Shown here: positions 41,751 to 50,058 of the stretch, piece after piece
Position numbering within the stretch: position 1 is the stretch's first letter
How the letters are laid out: every line of letters begins with the position of its first letter
DNA from: Dyadobacter sp. UC 10
Lineage (GTDB): Bacteria > Bacteroidota > Bacteroidia > Cytophagales > Spirosomataceae
Assembly: GCF_008369915.1 (NCBI RefSeq)
Contig: NZ_VSRN01000001.1
Span: forward strand, 6,506,501 to 6,570,500
DNA length: 64,000 nt
Direction: 5' to 3'
Notes under the pieces: model-generated
Seen by the model: only the letters and a program-made list of their open reading frames with translations
Databases searched by the model: none
Told to the model about the DNA's origin: nothing
Program-made: the position numbers and the translations under genes

Positions 41751-43582
41751 AGTTCTTTCGTTATCAAGTTTTTAATTCTAAAAACGGCCTCCGGATCCTT
41801 TCTACCGGCGCCGGGCAGGTCGTACATCTGGTCGGTGGGGGTATCTGCGTTGGGAAATCTACGTGTGTCCCCGGTGCGGAACGAAACGCGGCTGACCGCA
41901 TCCATAGCAGAGAAAAGTATCTGATTACCAAGCGATTTTCCATTAATACTAACAGTGTACAATCTTGTTTCAGTGTTCAGCCGAAGCGTGATTTTGTAGG
42001 TTTTGCCGGCTTCGTATTGCATCAGGTTTTTGTTACGATAACCCGCCTTCACCCGAATGTTCCCCGTAGAATCGAACGATAAACGCAATCCCGGATTGCC
42101 CTGCGCATTGAGCAGCTCTATATCCAGCAGCCCGTTTTTATGCTGACCAGGAGTCACTGAAAATTCGACAGACAATTTCCTGGTTGCAGGAATAACCCGT
42201 TCGGCCTTTGCATAATCGAACGGGTCAAAGTCCCTCAAAACAAGTGACTTATCCCCCTGTTGCTCACCCTCTACTTTAACAGGAGCCCACAGCGGGCTGT
42301 AAATATTCCATTCCCGCAGCCCGCCGATATTATTCACCTTACCAAATCCCCCATCCGAATGCAAGGCGGCAGTTTCCGTGAGCGGCACCGGAACAGACGA
42401 TACCCAGATGTCCTCCTTATTCATGCTGTAAGTAACCCACATTTTCCCATCAGAGGGCGCTACGTTCCCTTCCGAAATGCCGCGCACGTATTGCGGACCA
42501 TAAGATTTATAATTGCCGCCGTACCTCATCGCAGTGATCTCGCCATTTAACAAAAGCAGATTTTTGTAGTTCACCCCATCATCGCTTACCGAAACTGCGA
42601 GCGGCCACCGGAATTCGGCCGGGTTATAGACCGTAACGTATTTTCCGTCGGAAGTTTTTTGTCCCCATATTTTCGCGTTACTGTTTACAAATCCAGGTGC
42701 CCTTTTTGGTTTGTACAGCCAGGTTTTGCCGTTGTCCGTACTTATACTTGTCAACGCATTTTTCCATAGCCCTACTACCCTGCCGTCGGGTAAGTGGTAG
42801 GAGCTGAATGCTTTATACTCGCCTTTCAATGAGATCAGAGGGTCGTCACGATCTGCTTCTTCTACCCATTGTTGCACCACCAACTTATTAGCAAGCAACT
42901 CATTACAAGCTGCTACAAATGCATTGTCCTTGCTCGTTTCATAAAATGGGTAATCCGACTTCTGCTTCCAGGAGCTGTTATTTCGAATAAAATAAATCGG
43001 CCCGAGCGAACCGTCTTCCCTGATTTCACGTACGACCCGTCCTATTCCGTTACCATCATTCGGGTCATCTTTCGCATCGAGCGAGATCCCGTAGTAGCCC
43101 AGCGTCAGCAACTTACCATTTTTGGAGACATAAAATCCCATGCGCTGATGCATGACTGCGTAGAGATTTTTCGCTGTGCCCGGATAACCCTTTTTCGTCG
43201 TGCCGTCAGGAATTTTATATGGCGGAAAAATAACTTTTGGCACTGTCCAGCTCGTTCCGTCTTTGGAAGTTTGAAGCAGAGTCTGACCCGGCGGAATATG
43301 CTCTCCTACTGGATTACTCAAATAATTGAGGTAAAAAGTACCTTTCCAGTAAGCCAGCATCGGCGCGTGGTTATAAGTCCAGCTCAATGCAGAATCTCCG
43401 CCGAAATCCGTCCGGTTCGCCCGGAAAGTCTGATAGGCATGTGCGCCTATCACCGGGCTCAGCTGACCGTGGTGATAGTCAACATTCGAGAGCGTTTTGC
43501 CCGTGTAACGGATCGTATCCTGCGCCTTAAGCCCAGGATACGTAATCGATAAAGTCAATAAGATTAGCAATACCTTTCTCAT
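41747..43582 (-). CDS. Exported BNR/sialidase-like propeller protein with C-terminal lectin-like domain
   Basis: About 611 residues from the ATG at 43582, where the signal peptide MRKVLLILLTLSITYPGLKA begins; the in-frame ATG at 43606 would overlap susD. The propeller part (about residues 30-420) has Asp-box-like turns (SKDGTSW, STDNGKTW, SDDGVNY) and blades such as MLAYWKGTFYLNYLSNP. The last 180 residues resemble a concanavalin-like domain (LSVEFSVTPGQHKNGLLDIE, KITLRLNTETRLYTVSINGK). The sialidase fold is reused in several pectin enzymes; substrate unknown. It lies 10 nt after susD and overlaps the GH127 gene. Confidence 0.82.
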   Translation of the reverse strand: MRKVLLILLTLSITYPGLKAQDTIRYTGKTLSNVDYHHGQLSPVIGAHAYQTFRANRTDFGGDSALSWTYNHAPMLAYWKGTFYLNYLSNPVGEHIPPGQTLLQTSKDGTSWTVPKVIFPPYKIPDGTTKKGYPGTAKNLYAVMHQRMGFYVSKNGKLLTLGYYGISLDAKDDPNDGNGIGRVVREIREDGSLGPIYFIRNNSSWKQKSDYPFYETSKDNAFVAACNELLANKLVVQQWVEEADRDDPLISLKGEYKAFSSYHLPDGRVVGLWKNALTSISTDNGKTWLYKPKRAPGFVNSNAKIWGQKTSDGKYVTVYNPAEFRWPLAVSVSDDGVNYKNLLLLNGEITAMRYGGNYKSYGPQYVRGISEGNVAPSDGKMWVTYSMNKEDIWVSSVPVPLTETAALHSDGGFGKVNNIGGLREWNIYSPLWAPVKVEGEQQGDKSLVLRDFDPFDYAKAERVIPATRKLSVEFSVTPGQHKNGLLDIELLNAQGNPGLRLSFDSTGNIRVKAGYRNKNLMQYEAGKTYKITLRLNTETRLYTVSINGKSLGNQILFSAMDAVSRVSFRTGDTRRFPNADTPTDQMYDLPGAGRKDPEAVFRIKNLITKEL

Positions 43583-43592
43583 TCCATCCTCT

Positions 43593-45005
43593 CTAATATC
43601 CGGCATTCTGCGTTATTTTGGCGTTTTGGTCGCGCACGATATTCGGGATCGGCAGCAGCAGTTTCGCTTCCGTTACCGGTTTTCCTTTTTGTGTCAAAAC
43701 AGGTATCGCCCTTCCGGTCCTTTTCAGGTCAAACCAGCGGTGAAATTCAAACGCCAGCTCGACGCGCCGCTCATGCTCCACAGCCAAAGCCACTGTACTG
43801 TATTTGGCCGGATAGCCCGCCGCACCGAACAAAGGCAGGTTTGATCTTTTGCGGACTTCATTCAGGTAACTCACGTCGCCTGTCGCCTCGGTCAGCAGCA
43901 AAAGCAGGTCTGCATAGCGGAAAACGATAAAATTGTTATTCGCAGCAATGCTCTGATTGATCAGCGGTGCCGTTTTATCAGCCCATTTCTTCGGAAAAAA
44001 CGCAGGCGTAAAAACACCTTTCGCGTCGGTGTACCCCGTATCTACTGACGCCAACCTGCGGTTGTCACCCTGTTCATATTCGGCCAGAATATCATTCACA
44101 ACCTGGTTCATACCCGCTCCATAAAAGCCCAATGCATTGGAGTTCGGGAAAAATTCGAGGTAATAGTTGCTGTAAGGATTGGTCGCAGCGCCGCCGAGAT
44201 ATTGAATCTCAAAGATCGATTCTTTCGTGTTCTTGTTTTTCACATCCCACAAAGCAGCGTAAGAAGGCAGTAATTCGAATTTTTTGCTGTCATAAATTTC
44301 TTTCAGCTCTTTGACCGCATTGGTTTTATCTCCTGCCAGGAGGTAAACTTTCCCGAGCAGCATCTGCGCGGCACTTTTCGTGGTCCGTCCCGCAATCGCA
44401 GCGGTGGCAGGCAGTTTTGTCTTCGCTTCTGCAAGATCCTTGATGATCTGTGCATGGATTTCTGAGGCAGGCGAGCGGAGTACATCATAGCTTTCAGCGG
44501 CTGTGAGTGGCCTGGTAACCAGCGGCATATCGCCCCAGATCTGTACCATATTGTAGTAGTAAAGCGAGCGCAGGAACAACATTTCACCCTGCGTTTGCGC
44601 TTTGTAAGCCGCATCAATATCAGCGGTTTCGATCTTGCTCAATATGATATTGATATTGTAGAGCGACTTGTAGAAATCCTGCCAGAACTGGTATACCATC
44701 GTATTGGCCGGCGCCAGCGAGTAGTCGCGGAACTGCCATTTATCCGCCTGATTTCCCGAAATATTCAGGATCGTCACATTGTCCGCCATCAATTCTCCGG
44801 TGTAAGAAACCGGCCCCTGCGGATGATAAACGGTGTAAAGTGTATTGTAAGCCGCATTCACAGCCAGGTCAAAATCGGAGCGGGTTTTGTAAAAATTCTC
44901 CGCATTAGGATTAGAAATCGGCGCGAGTTCCAGGAAGGATTCCTTACAGCCGGACAGTGCGGCGACGAAGGTGATCAGTGTCAGAATAAATATGTTCTTT
45001 TTCAT
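43593..45005 (-). CDS. RagB/SusD family nutrient-uptake outer-membrane lipoprotein
   Basis: A 470-residue SusD with signal MKKNIFILTLITFVAALSGC (lipobox ALSGC). Family text includes FLELAPISNPNAENFYKTRS, AAYNTLYTVYHPQGPVSYTG, EMLFLRSLYYYNMVQIWGDM near 140, FIVFRYADLLLLLTEATG near 355, VEHERRVELAFEFHRWFDLK near 410 and the terminal LLLPIPNIVRDQNAKITQNAGY. It is the partner of the SusC encoded 19 nt upstream, in the operon that ends with the propeller and GH127 enzymes. It is shorter than the other SusD proteins here. Confidence 0.94.
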   Translation of the reverse strand: MKKNIFILTLITFVAALSGCKESFLELAPISNPNAENFYKTRSDFDLAVNAAYNTLYTVYHPQGPVSYTGELMADNVTILNISGNQADKWQFRDYSLAPANTMVYQFWQDFYKSLYNINIILSKIETADIDAAYKAQTQGEMLFLRSLYYYNMVQIWGDMPLVTRPLTAAESYDVLRSPASEIHAQIIKDLAEAKTKLPATAAIAGRTTKSAAQMLLGKVYLLAGDKTNAVKELKEIYDSKKFELLPSYAALWDVKNKNTKESIFEIQYLGGAATNPYSNYYLEFFPNSNALGFYGAGMNQVVNDILAEYEQGDNRRLASVDTGYTDAKGVFTPAFFPKKWADKTAPLINQSIAANNNFIVFRYADLLLLLTEATGDVSYLNEVRKRSNLPLFGAAGYPAKYSTVALAVEHERRVELAFEFHRWFDLKRTGRAIPVLTQKGKPVTEAKLLLPIPNIVRDQNAKITQNAGY

Positions 45006-45024
45006 AACAGATTGGGCGAATGGA

Positions 45025-48000
45025 TTAAAAATCAGCTTTGATACCTACTGTGATTACTCTTGGCAATGGATAAGATCCATAATCTACCCCCGAAAAAGCA
45101 CCAGGTACCGGCGCATTTCCGCTGCTGTAAGAGCCCGCAGTTTCCATGCTGCTGCTATAAGATGTAGTTCCGTAAGTTGTGTTTTCAGGGTCGTAGCCAA
45201 TGTATTTGCTGAACAAATGCACATTTTCAGCATTCACATACACGCGTGCATCCCGGATTTTCAGTTTGCTGGTCACCGACTGCGGCAATGCGTAGGAAAC
45301 GCGGATATTCTTGATCCTTACAAAACTTGCATCTTCTACCCAATAGGAAGAAAACTGCTTCTGCAAACCCAGGTAATTGACCGAAGGCTTGAAATGCTTT
45401 CCGTCGCCCGGCTGGCTTTCCGACCGCCAGTAGTTATACATACTTTCATAGAAATTACGCCCATTATCCCAGGTACCGAGGTATCTGACATTGTTATTCG
45501 CGATTTCACCGCCAAAAGACCCCTGCAACAAAAACGAGAATTCAAATCCTTTGTACCCTACTGTATTGGTGATACCTGCGATAAAATCGGGCTGATAGTT
45601 TCCGAGAATCGTACGGTCCGCATCCGAAATTTTACCGTCACCGTTTACGTCACGTACTTTCGGGTCGCCTGGTGTTGTACTTGTGTGGTGCGGATATGCA
45701 TCGATCTCTGCCTGATTTTTGAAAACACCGTCGAAAATATATCCGTAAAAATTCGAAACAGGCTGGCCTACTTCTGTCCGCACCGTCACCACATTATCTA
45801 CATATTGAATCGGCGCATTGCCCGGCCCGAGTTGCAGCACTTTATTGCGGTTCCGGGAGATATTGAAATCGGTATTCCAATAGAAATCTCCTGCGAAGTT
45901 TTTGGTCGAAATGTTAAGCTCGACACCCCTGTTACGCATTTTACCGATATTCGTCAACTGAGAAGAGAAGCCGGTAACATCAGGGATCGGCACAAAAAGC
46001 AACATATCCCGCGTGATCGAATTGTAATATTCCGCTGACAGGTTGATACGATTATTGAAGAGCCCCAGATCTACACCGATATTAAACTGGTCCGTCTTCT
46101 CCCATTTCAATCCGGGATTCGCCAAACCACTCACTTTTAAACCGTTGGCCAGCGTAGCACCATTCACATAAGAAGCACCGGCAAGCAAACTGATCGGGCC
46201 GTAATTTGGAATCTGGTTGTTCCCCGTCACCCCGTAACTAGCGCGCAGTTTCAGGTTGTTGATCGCAGGCACCGAACTCAGGAAGCTTTCGTCAGATATC
46301 AGCCAACCTGCTGATACAGAAGGGAAATACCCCCATTTGTTATCACTTCCAAAGCGCGACATACCATCCCGCCGGATCGCGCCTGCCAGGAAGTATTTGT
46401 TCCTGAAGTTATACTGGACACGCGCCAGGTAAGAAAGCAGCGACCACTCGCTCGCTGTCGTATTTCCCGCAGTTACCGTTCCCGCATTCAGTGTATGCAC
46501 CAGATCGTTTGGGAAATTGTTCGAAGCCACGTACATCGTCTCATCCCGCTGCTTTTGAATGGTATATCCCAGCAAACCCGTGAATGCGTGCTCACCGATC
46601 TTCTTATCATAGTTCAACGTATTCTCACTCAGCCAGTTGAGCATGTAAGCATCGCCTGCGTTACCCTGCGCGGCCAATACAGCCGAGTAGCCGTATTTTT
46701 GTTTATCATTCCAATAAAAGCTGTTTCTGGTATTGTAAAGGTTGCCGCTCAAACTGGTCCGGAAACGCAGATCTTTTACTACTTCATATTCCAAAAACCC
46801 GGTAGCAAGCGTATTGAAAGACTTCCTGCTCTTGTCGACTTCCCGCGTGAGAGAATAAGGGTGCCACAGGTTCATGTCCGCATAGGAAGTAAACCGGAAC
46901 CAGGAGGAATTCGGATCGCGGAAGCCCAGATTGCCATTTTCGTTGTACACCGGAAAGTGCGGGTTGCTTTGCAATCCCAGGCTGATTACGTCGCTTTTCC
47001 CTTGCGTCCCCTCCGTCCTGTCGAATATGGAAGTAATGCCCAGATTCAATCCAACTGTTAACCGGCTATTGATCGCAGTCTTTACATTCGACCTGACAGA
47101 CAGTCTTTTATAATAGTTTTCATCCAAAACCGCTGTCTGATCAAGATAGGCGGCCGAGAATAGATATTGCGTTTTCTCAGTCCCGCCCGACACGCTGAAC
47201 TGCGCATTAAATGAAGGCGCTGTCCGAAACATCACATCCTGCCAGTCGGTACCTTTTCCGAATTGTTCCGGATTGTTTCTAAAATCATCGGGAATTCTTA
47301 AAGTAGCCGGACGAACATCATTCAAATCGCTCGCCTGACCGCCCTGCGCAACCCATGCATTATTTTTTGCATCCTTATAAGTCTCGATAAATTGCTGGGC
47401 GTCCATCATTTTCACGCGACGAACTACCTTTTGCGTACCATATTCGATGTTCGCGCTCACATTCACCTTCCCCGCTTTGCCCATTTTGGTAGTTACCAAA
47501 ATCACCCCACTCGATCCTCTTGAACCATAAATTGCGGCAGAAGAAGCGTCTTTGAGTACTTCAATAGACTCGATATCCTGCGGGTTGATCAGGTTCAGGT
47601 TGAAGTTTTCAAGCGGAACGCCATCGACGACGATCAGTGGATTGGTACCCGCCGTGATGGAGCTCACACCGCGTATCTTGATCACCGGCGAAGCGCCCGG
47701 CGCGCCCTGAGATTGCGAGATATTGACCCCAGGCATCGTTCCAGCCAGTGACTGAGTGACGTTACTGAATGAGCGATCTTTAAACTTGTCATAATTAACA
47801 GAAATCACCGACCCCGTCACGGCTCGCTTACTCTGCGTTCCGTAACCCACCACCACCACCTCTTCCAGCGATTTGTTTTCAGGCGAGAGCTTCACAGCCA
47901 CCTCATTCCGCGATCCTACTGTTTCCTCAATGGTTTTATATCCTACAAAACTGAAAACCAACACAGTAGCACCATTCGGTACATCAATGCTGTAAGCGCC

Positions 48001-48171
48001 GTCGGCATCAGTAGTAGTGCCTCTTTGTGTGCCCTTGATGATCACACTCACACCAGGAAGCGGGTCCGATTCATTTATACCCGTAACCCTGCCCTTTAAA
48101 GTAATTGTCTGAGCATCAGCTGCCGAAACAGCCAGCAGGAATGCCAGAATAAGTGGTAATATGTTTTTCAT
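45025..48171 (-). CDS. SusC/RagA family TonB-linked outer-membrane protein
   Basis: A 1048-residue transporter without STN domain. The signal peptide ends ADAQ (about residue 20). The carboxypeptidase-regulatory-like domain is LKGRVTGINESDPLPGVSVI (about 24-95), then EEVVVVGYGTQSKRAVTGSV, plug signatures IVVDGVPL and DASSAAIYGSRGSSGVI, a barrel, and the terminal ITVGIKADF. It leads susD, the propeller protein and GH127. A 262-bp upstream spacer separates it from the apiosidase-like gene and holds AAAGAAA-type motifs, so it probably has its own promoter. Confidence 0.95.
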   Translation of the reverse strand: MKNILPLILAFLLAVSAADAQTITLKGRVTGINESDPLPGVSVIIKGTQRGTTTDADGAYSIDVPNGATVLVFSFVGYKTIEETVGSRNEVAVKLSPENKSLEEVVVVGYGTQSKRAVTGSVISVNYDKFKDRSFSNVTQSLAGTMPGVNISQSQGAPGASPVIKIRGVSSITAGTNPLIVVDGVPLENFNLNLINPQDIESIEVLKDASSAAIYGSRGSSGVILVTTKMGKAGKVNVSANIEYGTQKVVRRVKMMDAQQFIETYKDAKNNAWVAQGGQASDLNDVRPATLRIPDDFRNNPEQFGKGTDWQDVMFRTAPSFNAQFSVSGGTEKTQYLFSAAYLDQTAVLDENYYKRLSVRSNVKTAINSRLTVGLNLGITSIFDRTEGTQGKSDVISLGLQSNPHFPVYNENGNLGFRDPNSSWFRFTSYADMNLWHPYSLTREVDKSRKSFNTLATGFLEYEVVKDLRFRTSLSGNLYNTRNSFYWNDKQKYGYSAVLAAQGNAGDAYMLNWLSENTLNYDKKIGEHAFTGLLGYTIQKQRDETMYVASNNFPNDLVHTLNAGTVTAGNTTASEWSLLSYLARVQYNFRNKYFLAGAIRRDGMSRFGSDNKWGYFPSVSAGWLISDESFLSSVPAINNLKLRASYGVTGNNQIPNYGPISLLAGASYVNGATLANGLKVSGLANPGLKWEKTDQFNIGVDLGLFNNRINLSAEYYNSITRDMLLFVPIPDVTGFSSQLTNIGKMRNRGVELNISTKNFAGDFYWNTDFNISRNRNKVLQLGPGNAPIQYVDNVVTVRTEVGQPVSNFYGYIFDGVFKNQAEIDAYPHHTSTTPGDPKVRDVNGDGKISDADRTILGNYQPDFIAGITNTVGYKGFEFSFLLQGSFGGEIANNNVRYLGTWDNGRNFYESMYNYWRSESQPGDGKHFKPSVNYLGLQKQFSSYWVEDASFVRIKNIRVSYALPQSVTSKLKIRDARVYVNAENVHLFSKYIGYDPENTTYGTTSYSSSMETAGSYSSGNAPVPGAFSGVDYGSYPLPRVITVGIKADF

Positions 48172-48433
48172 ATTAAAGGTGAATTGAAACTGGTGGCAGA
48201 TTTTCCTTTACTTTCTTTTGTATTCTATTTTTTACGAAAATTAGAAATAAAAAGAAACAGAAAAAACCATTTGACGATATTTTATGTCTTTTCCTATAAA
48301 AATTTGTGAATTAGGTGTTCGACGGGAAGTAAATTCTTTAAAAAGTAAAAGAATCAGTTACAAACCAGTGGGTTTCGAAACTGATAGCAAGCTGTTAGGT
48401 GGAATGTGCAGGTTATAAAACGATCCTTCGTTG
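48172..48433 (-). promoter_or_regulatory. AT-rich upstream region of susC with candidate regulator motifs
   Basis: The motifs are TTTTCCTTTACTTTCTTTTG (48201-48220), the element ACGAAAAT (48234-48241) and AAAAAGAAACAG after it. They resemble those at 36518-36559 and the arms of the DeoR operator (AAAAGGAAAAC). No clear TAnnTTTG box is seen. Confidence 0.4.
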
Positions 48434-50032
48434 TTATTCAACTGCACGAATCCGGAGCGCCAGATAAGGCCTCATGGGCAGCCGGATTGATTTTCGGTCT
48501 TTGTCGAATATGCGGTATTCCACTGGCGCGCCGGCTTCGAATACTTCGGGGAGCTTCGTAATCGTCATATTCCAGGTATCGATCACTTCCACCTGAAACT
48601 TCGTTTTTGCAGCTGGACCTGCCTTTTTAGGGAGATTGAAGGCCCATTCCTGCTGCATTTTTTTTCCGAAATAGATGAGATAATAGCTGCTGTCGGCCGT
48701 AGTTGCTGTGTGGTGGTCTTTCCAGGGATCAGCCAGTTCGAGCGGGCCGGGTGCCTCTTCCAGTATCTTTTTCAAAAAACCGATCCGTGCCGGGCTACTG
48801 CCGATCAACCGCCCGCCTTTGGCCCAGTAAATCGTATCGCCGGCATTTTTGTAAGTCTCACCGTGGGTTACATACGTCCCCGCAATCACACCCTGCCAGA
48901 AAGCTTCCGTCATTTCCTCACCACTCAAATGCCCCCAGCGCTGCGGCAGATCGCCTTCATAGCAAACTTCATCGTAAACCATCGGCTTAAAAAACACATC
49001 CCGCAACAATACGGCCCGCCCGAAATCTTCGACCGTGGATCCATTCTGAATGCTTACGTGGGTATATTCCGGCTTCCAGTTATCGTAATAAACACTTCCA
49101 TTGTGAATGGAACACAGGTGTTTGTAAGGATCTGATTCGACGACCGCTTTGGTATAAATATCCCAGTCTGCACGCGGTTTTGTCTTAATATAATCGAACT
49201 CATTCGCCAACGACCACCAAACGTTCCTAAAAGATGAGAGCCTGGCTGTCAGATATTTGATGTATTTCAGGTCATTTTCGCGACCCAGACTGTCAAAGCC
49301 CCAATGACCTTTGTCATAGGGATGAAAAATGATCACATCGGCTTCGATACCCAATGCTTTGAGGTCGTCGATCCGTTTTTCCAGGTGCGCAAAAAATGCA
49401 GGTTCGAAGCGTGTCAGATCCCACTCGAACTTCACTTTTCCATCTGTCTTTTTCCGCTCGCCTTTTTTGACATAAGGATATAAAAGCGGCTCATTTTCAA
49501 CATTGGAGTAATATTTTGGGAAAACGCACATCCGCACTTTGTTGAACGGCGCATTCTTCAATGTCTGCAAAGTGATTTCTTCCAATCCAGTCGGCTGGTG
49601 CGTCCAGGCGTACAAAGTTGTCCCGAAAGGGTAATACCTCTTCCCGTCGGCGTATTTAAAATGGTAGGTATCAGCCACTTTTACCGGCCCGTGGTTATCA
49701 CCAGTCGCTGAGACACAGGTAAAACTGCCCGTTTTCCCATTCAATTTCTTATCGTTACTGAATGTCTTGTACTTCCATTCTCCTACCTTCTCCGGCATAA
49801 ACCGAACTTTATAAACGCCGTTTCCATCGTAAAATCCCGCTGCTTTCACGCGCTCTTTTCCATTGCTAAACTCTGCGCCGATCGTTACTTCCTCGAAAGG
49901 GTTACCTGTTTCCGGACCTTGCAAAGTAACTTCGAAACGGTCCCAACGCTCGATCTGCTGCTGCGCGAACGCGCTTTGAAAAGTGGCGGTACAAAGTAAA
50001 ATAAGCAGGATAACGGATTTCATGAAAGGCAA
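48434..50032 (-). CDS. Exported DUF5060 / apiosidase-like (DUF4038) / DUF5605 glycoside hydrolase
   Basis: A 532-residue secreted protein with signal MKSVILLILLCTATFQSAFA (internal ATG at 50023 is an equally good start). An N-terminal beta-sandwich DUF5060 (about 28-115, IERWDRFEVTLQGPETGNPF, YKVRFMPEKVGEWKYKTFSN) precedes a TIM barrel (about 130-440) of the apiosidase-like type. It carries YPFGTTLYAWTHQPTGLEEI, the acid/base-type WWSLANEFD near 270 and the nucleophile-type MVYDEVCYEGDLPQRWG near 355, as in clan GH-A. A small beta domain (DUF5605-like) ends the protein. The kinase gene lies 26 nt upstream in the same operon. Apiose release is plausible but unproven. Confidence 0.85.
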   Translation of the reverse strand: MPFMKSVILLILLCTATFQSAFAQQQIERWDRFEVTLQGPETGNPFEEVTIGAEFSNGKERVKAAGFYDGNGVYKVRFMPEKVGEWKYKTFSNDKKLNGKTGSFTCVSATGDNHGPVKVADTYHFKYADGKRYYPFGTTLYAWTHQPTGLEEITLQTLKNAPFNKVRMCVFPKYYSNVENEPLLYPYVKKGERKKTDGKVKFEWDLTRFEPAFFAHLEKRIDDLKALGIEADVIIFHPYDKGHWGFDSLGRENDLKYIKYLTARLSSFRNVWWSLANEFDYIKTKPRADWDIYTKAVVESDPYKHLCSIHNGSVYYDNWKPEYTHVSIQNGSTVEDFGRAVLLRDVFFKPMVYDEVCYEGDLPQRWGHLSGEEMTEAFWQGVIAGTYVTHGETYKNAGDTIYWAKGGRLIGSSPARIGFLKKILEEAPGPLELADPWKDHHTATTADSSYYLIYFGKKMQQEWAFNLPKKAGPAAKTKFQVEVIDTWNMTITKLPEVFEAGAPVEYRIFDKDRKSIRLPMRPYLALRIRAVE

Positions 50033-50058
50033 TTTGATTACTAAGAAGAATTTGAATA

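Noticed and set aside
42869..43552. Plus-strand frame of 227 codons opposite the BNR gene
   Set aside because: Antisense shadow with no recognisable protein pattern.
44971..46038. Long plus-strand frame (355 codons) antisense to susC
   Set aside because: No signal, domain or operon context; fully inside a clear SusC gene in GC-rich codons, so it is a shadow frame.
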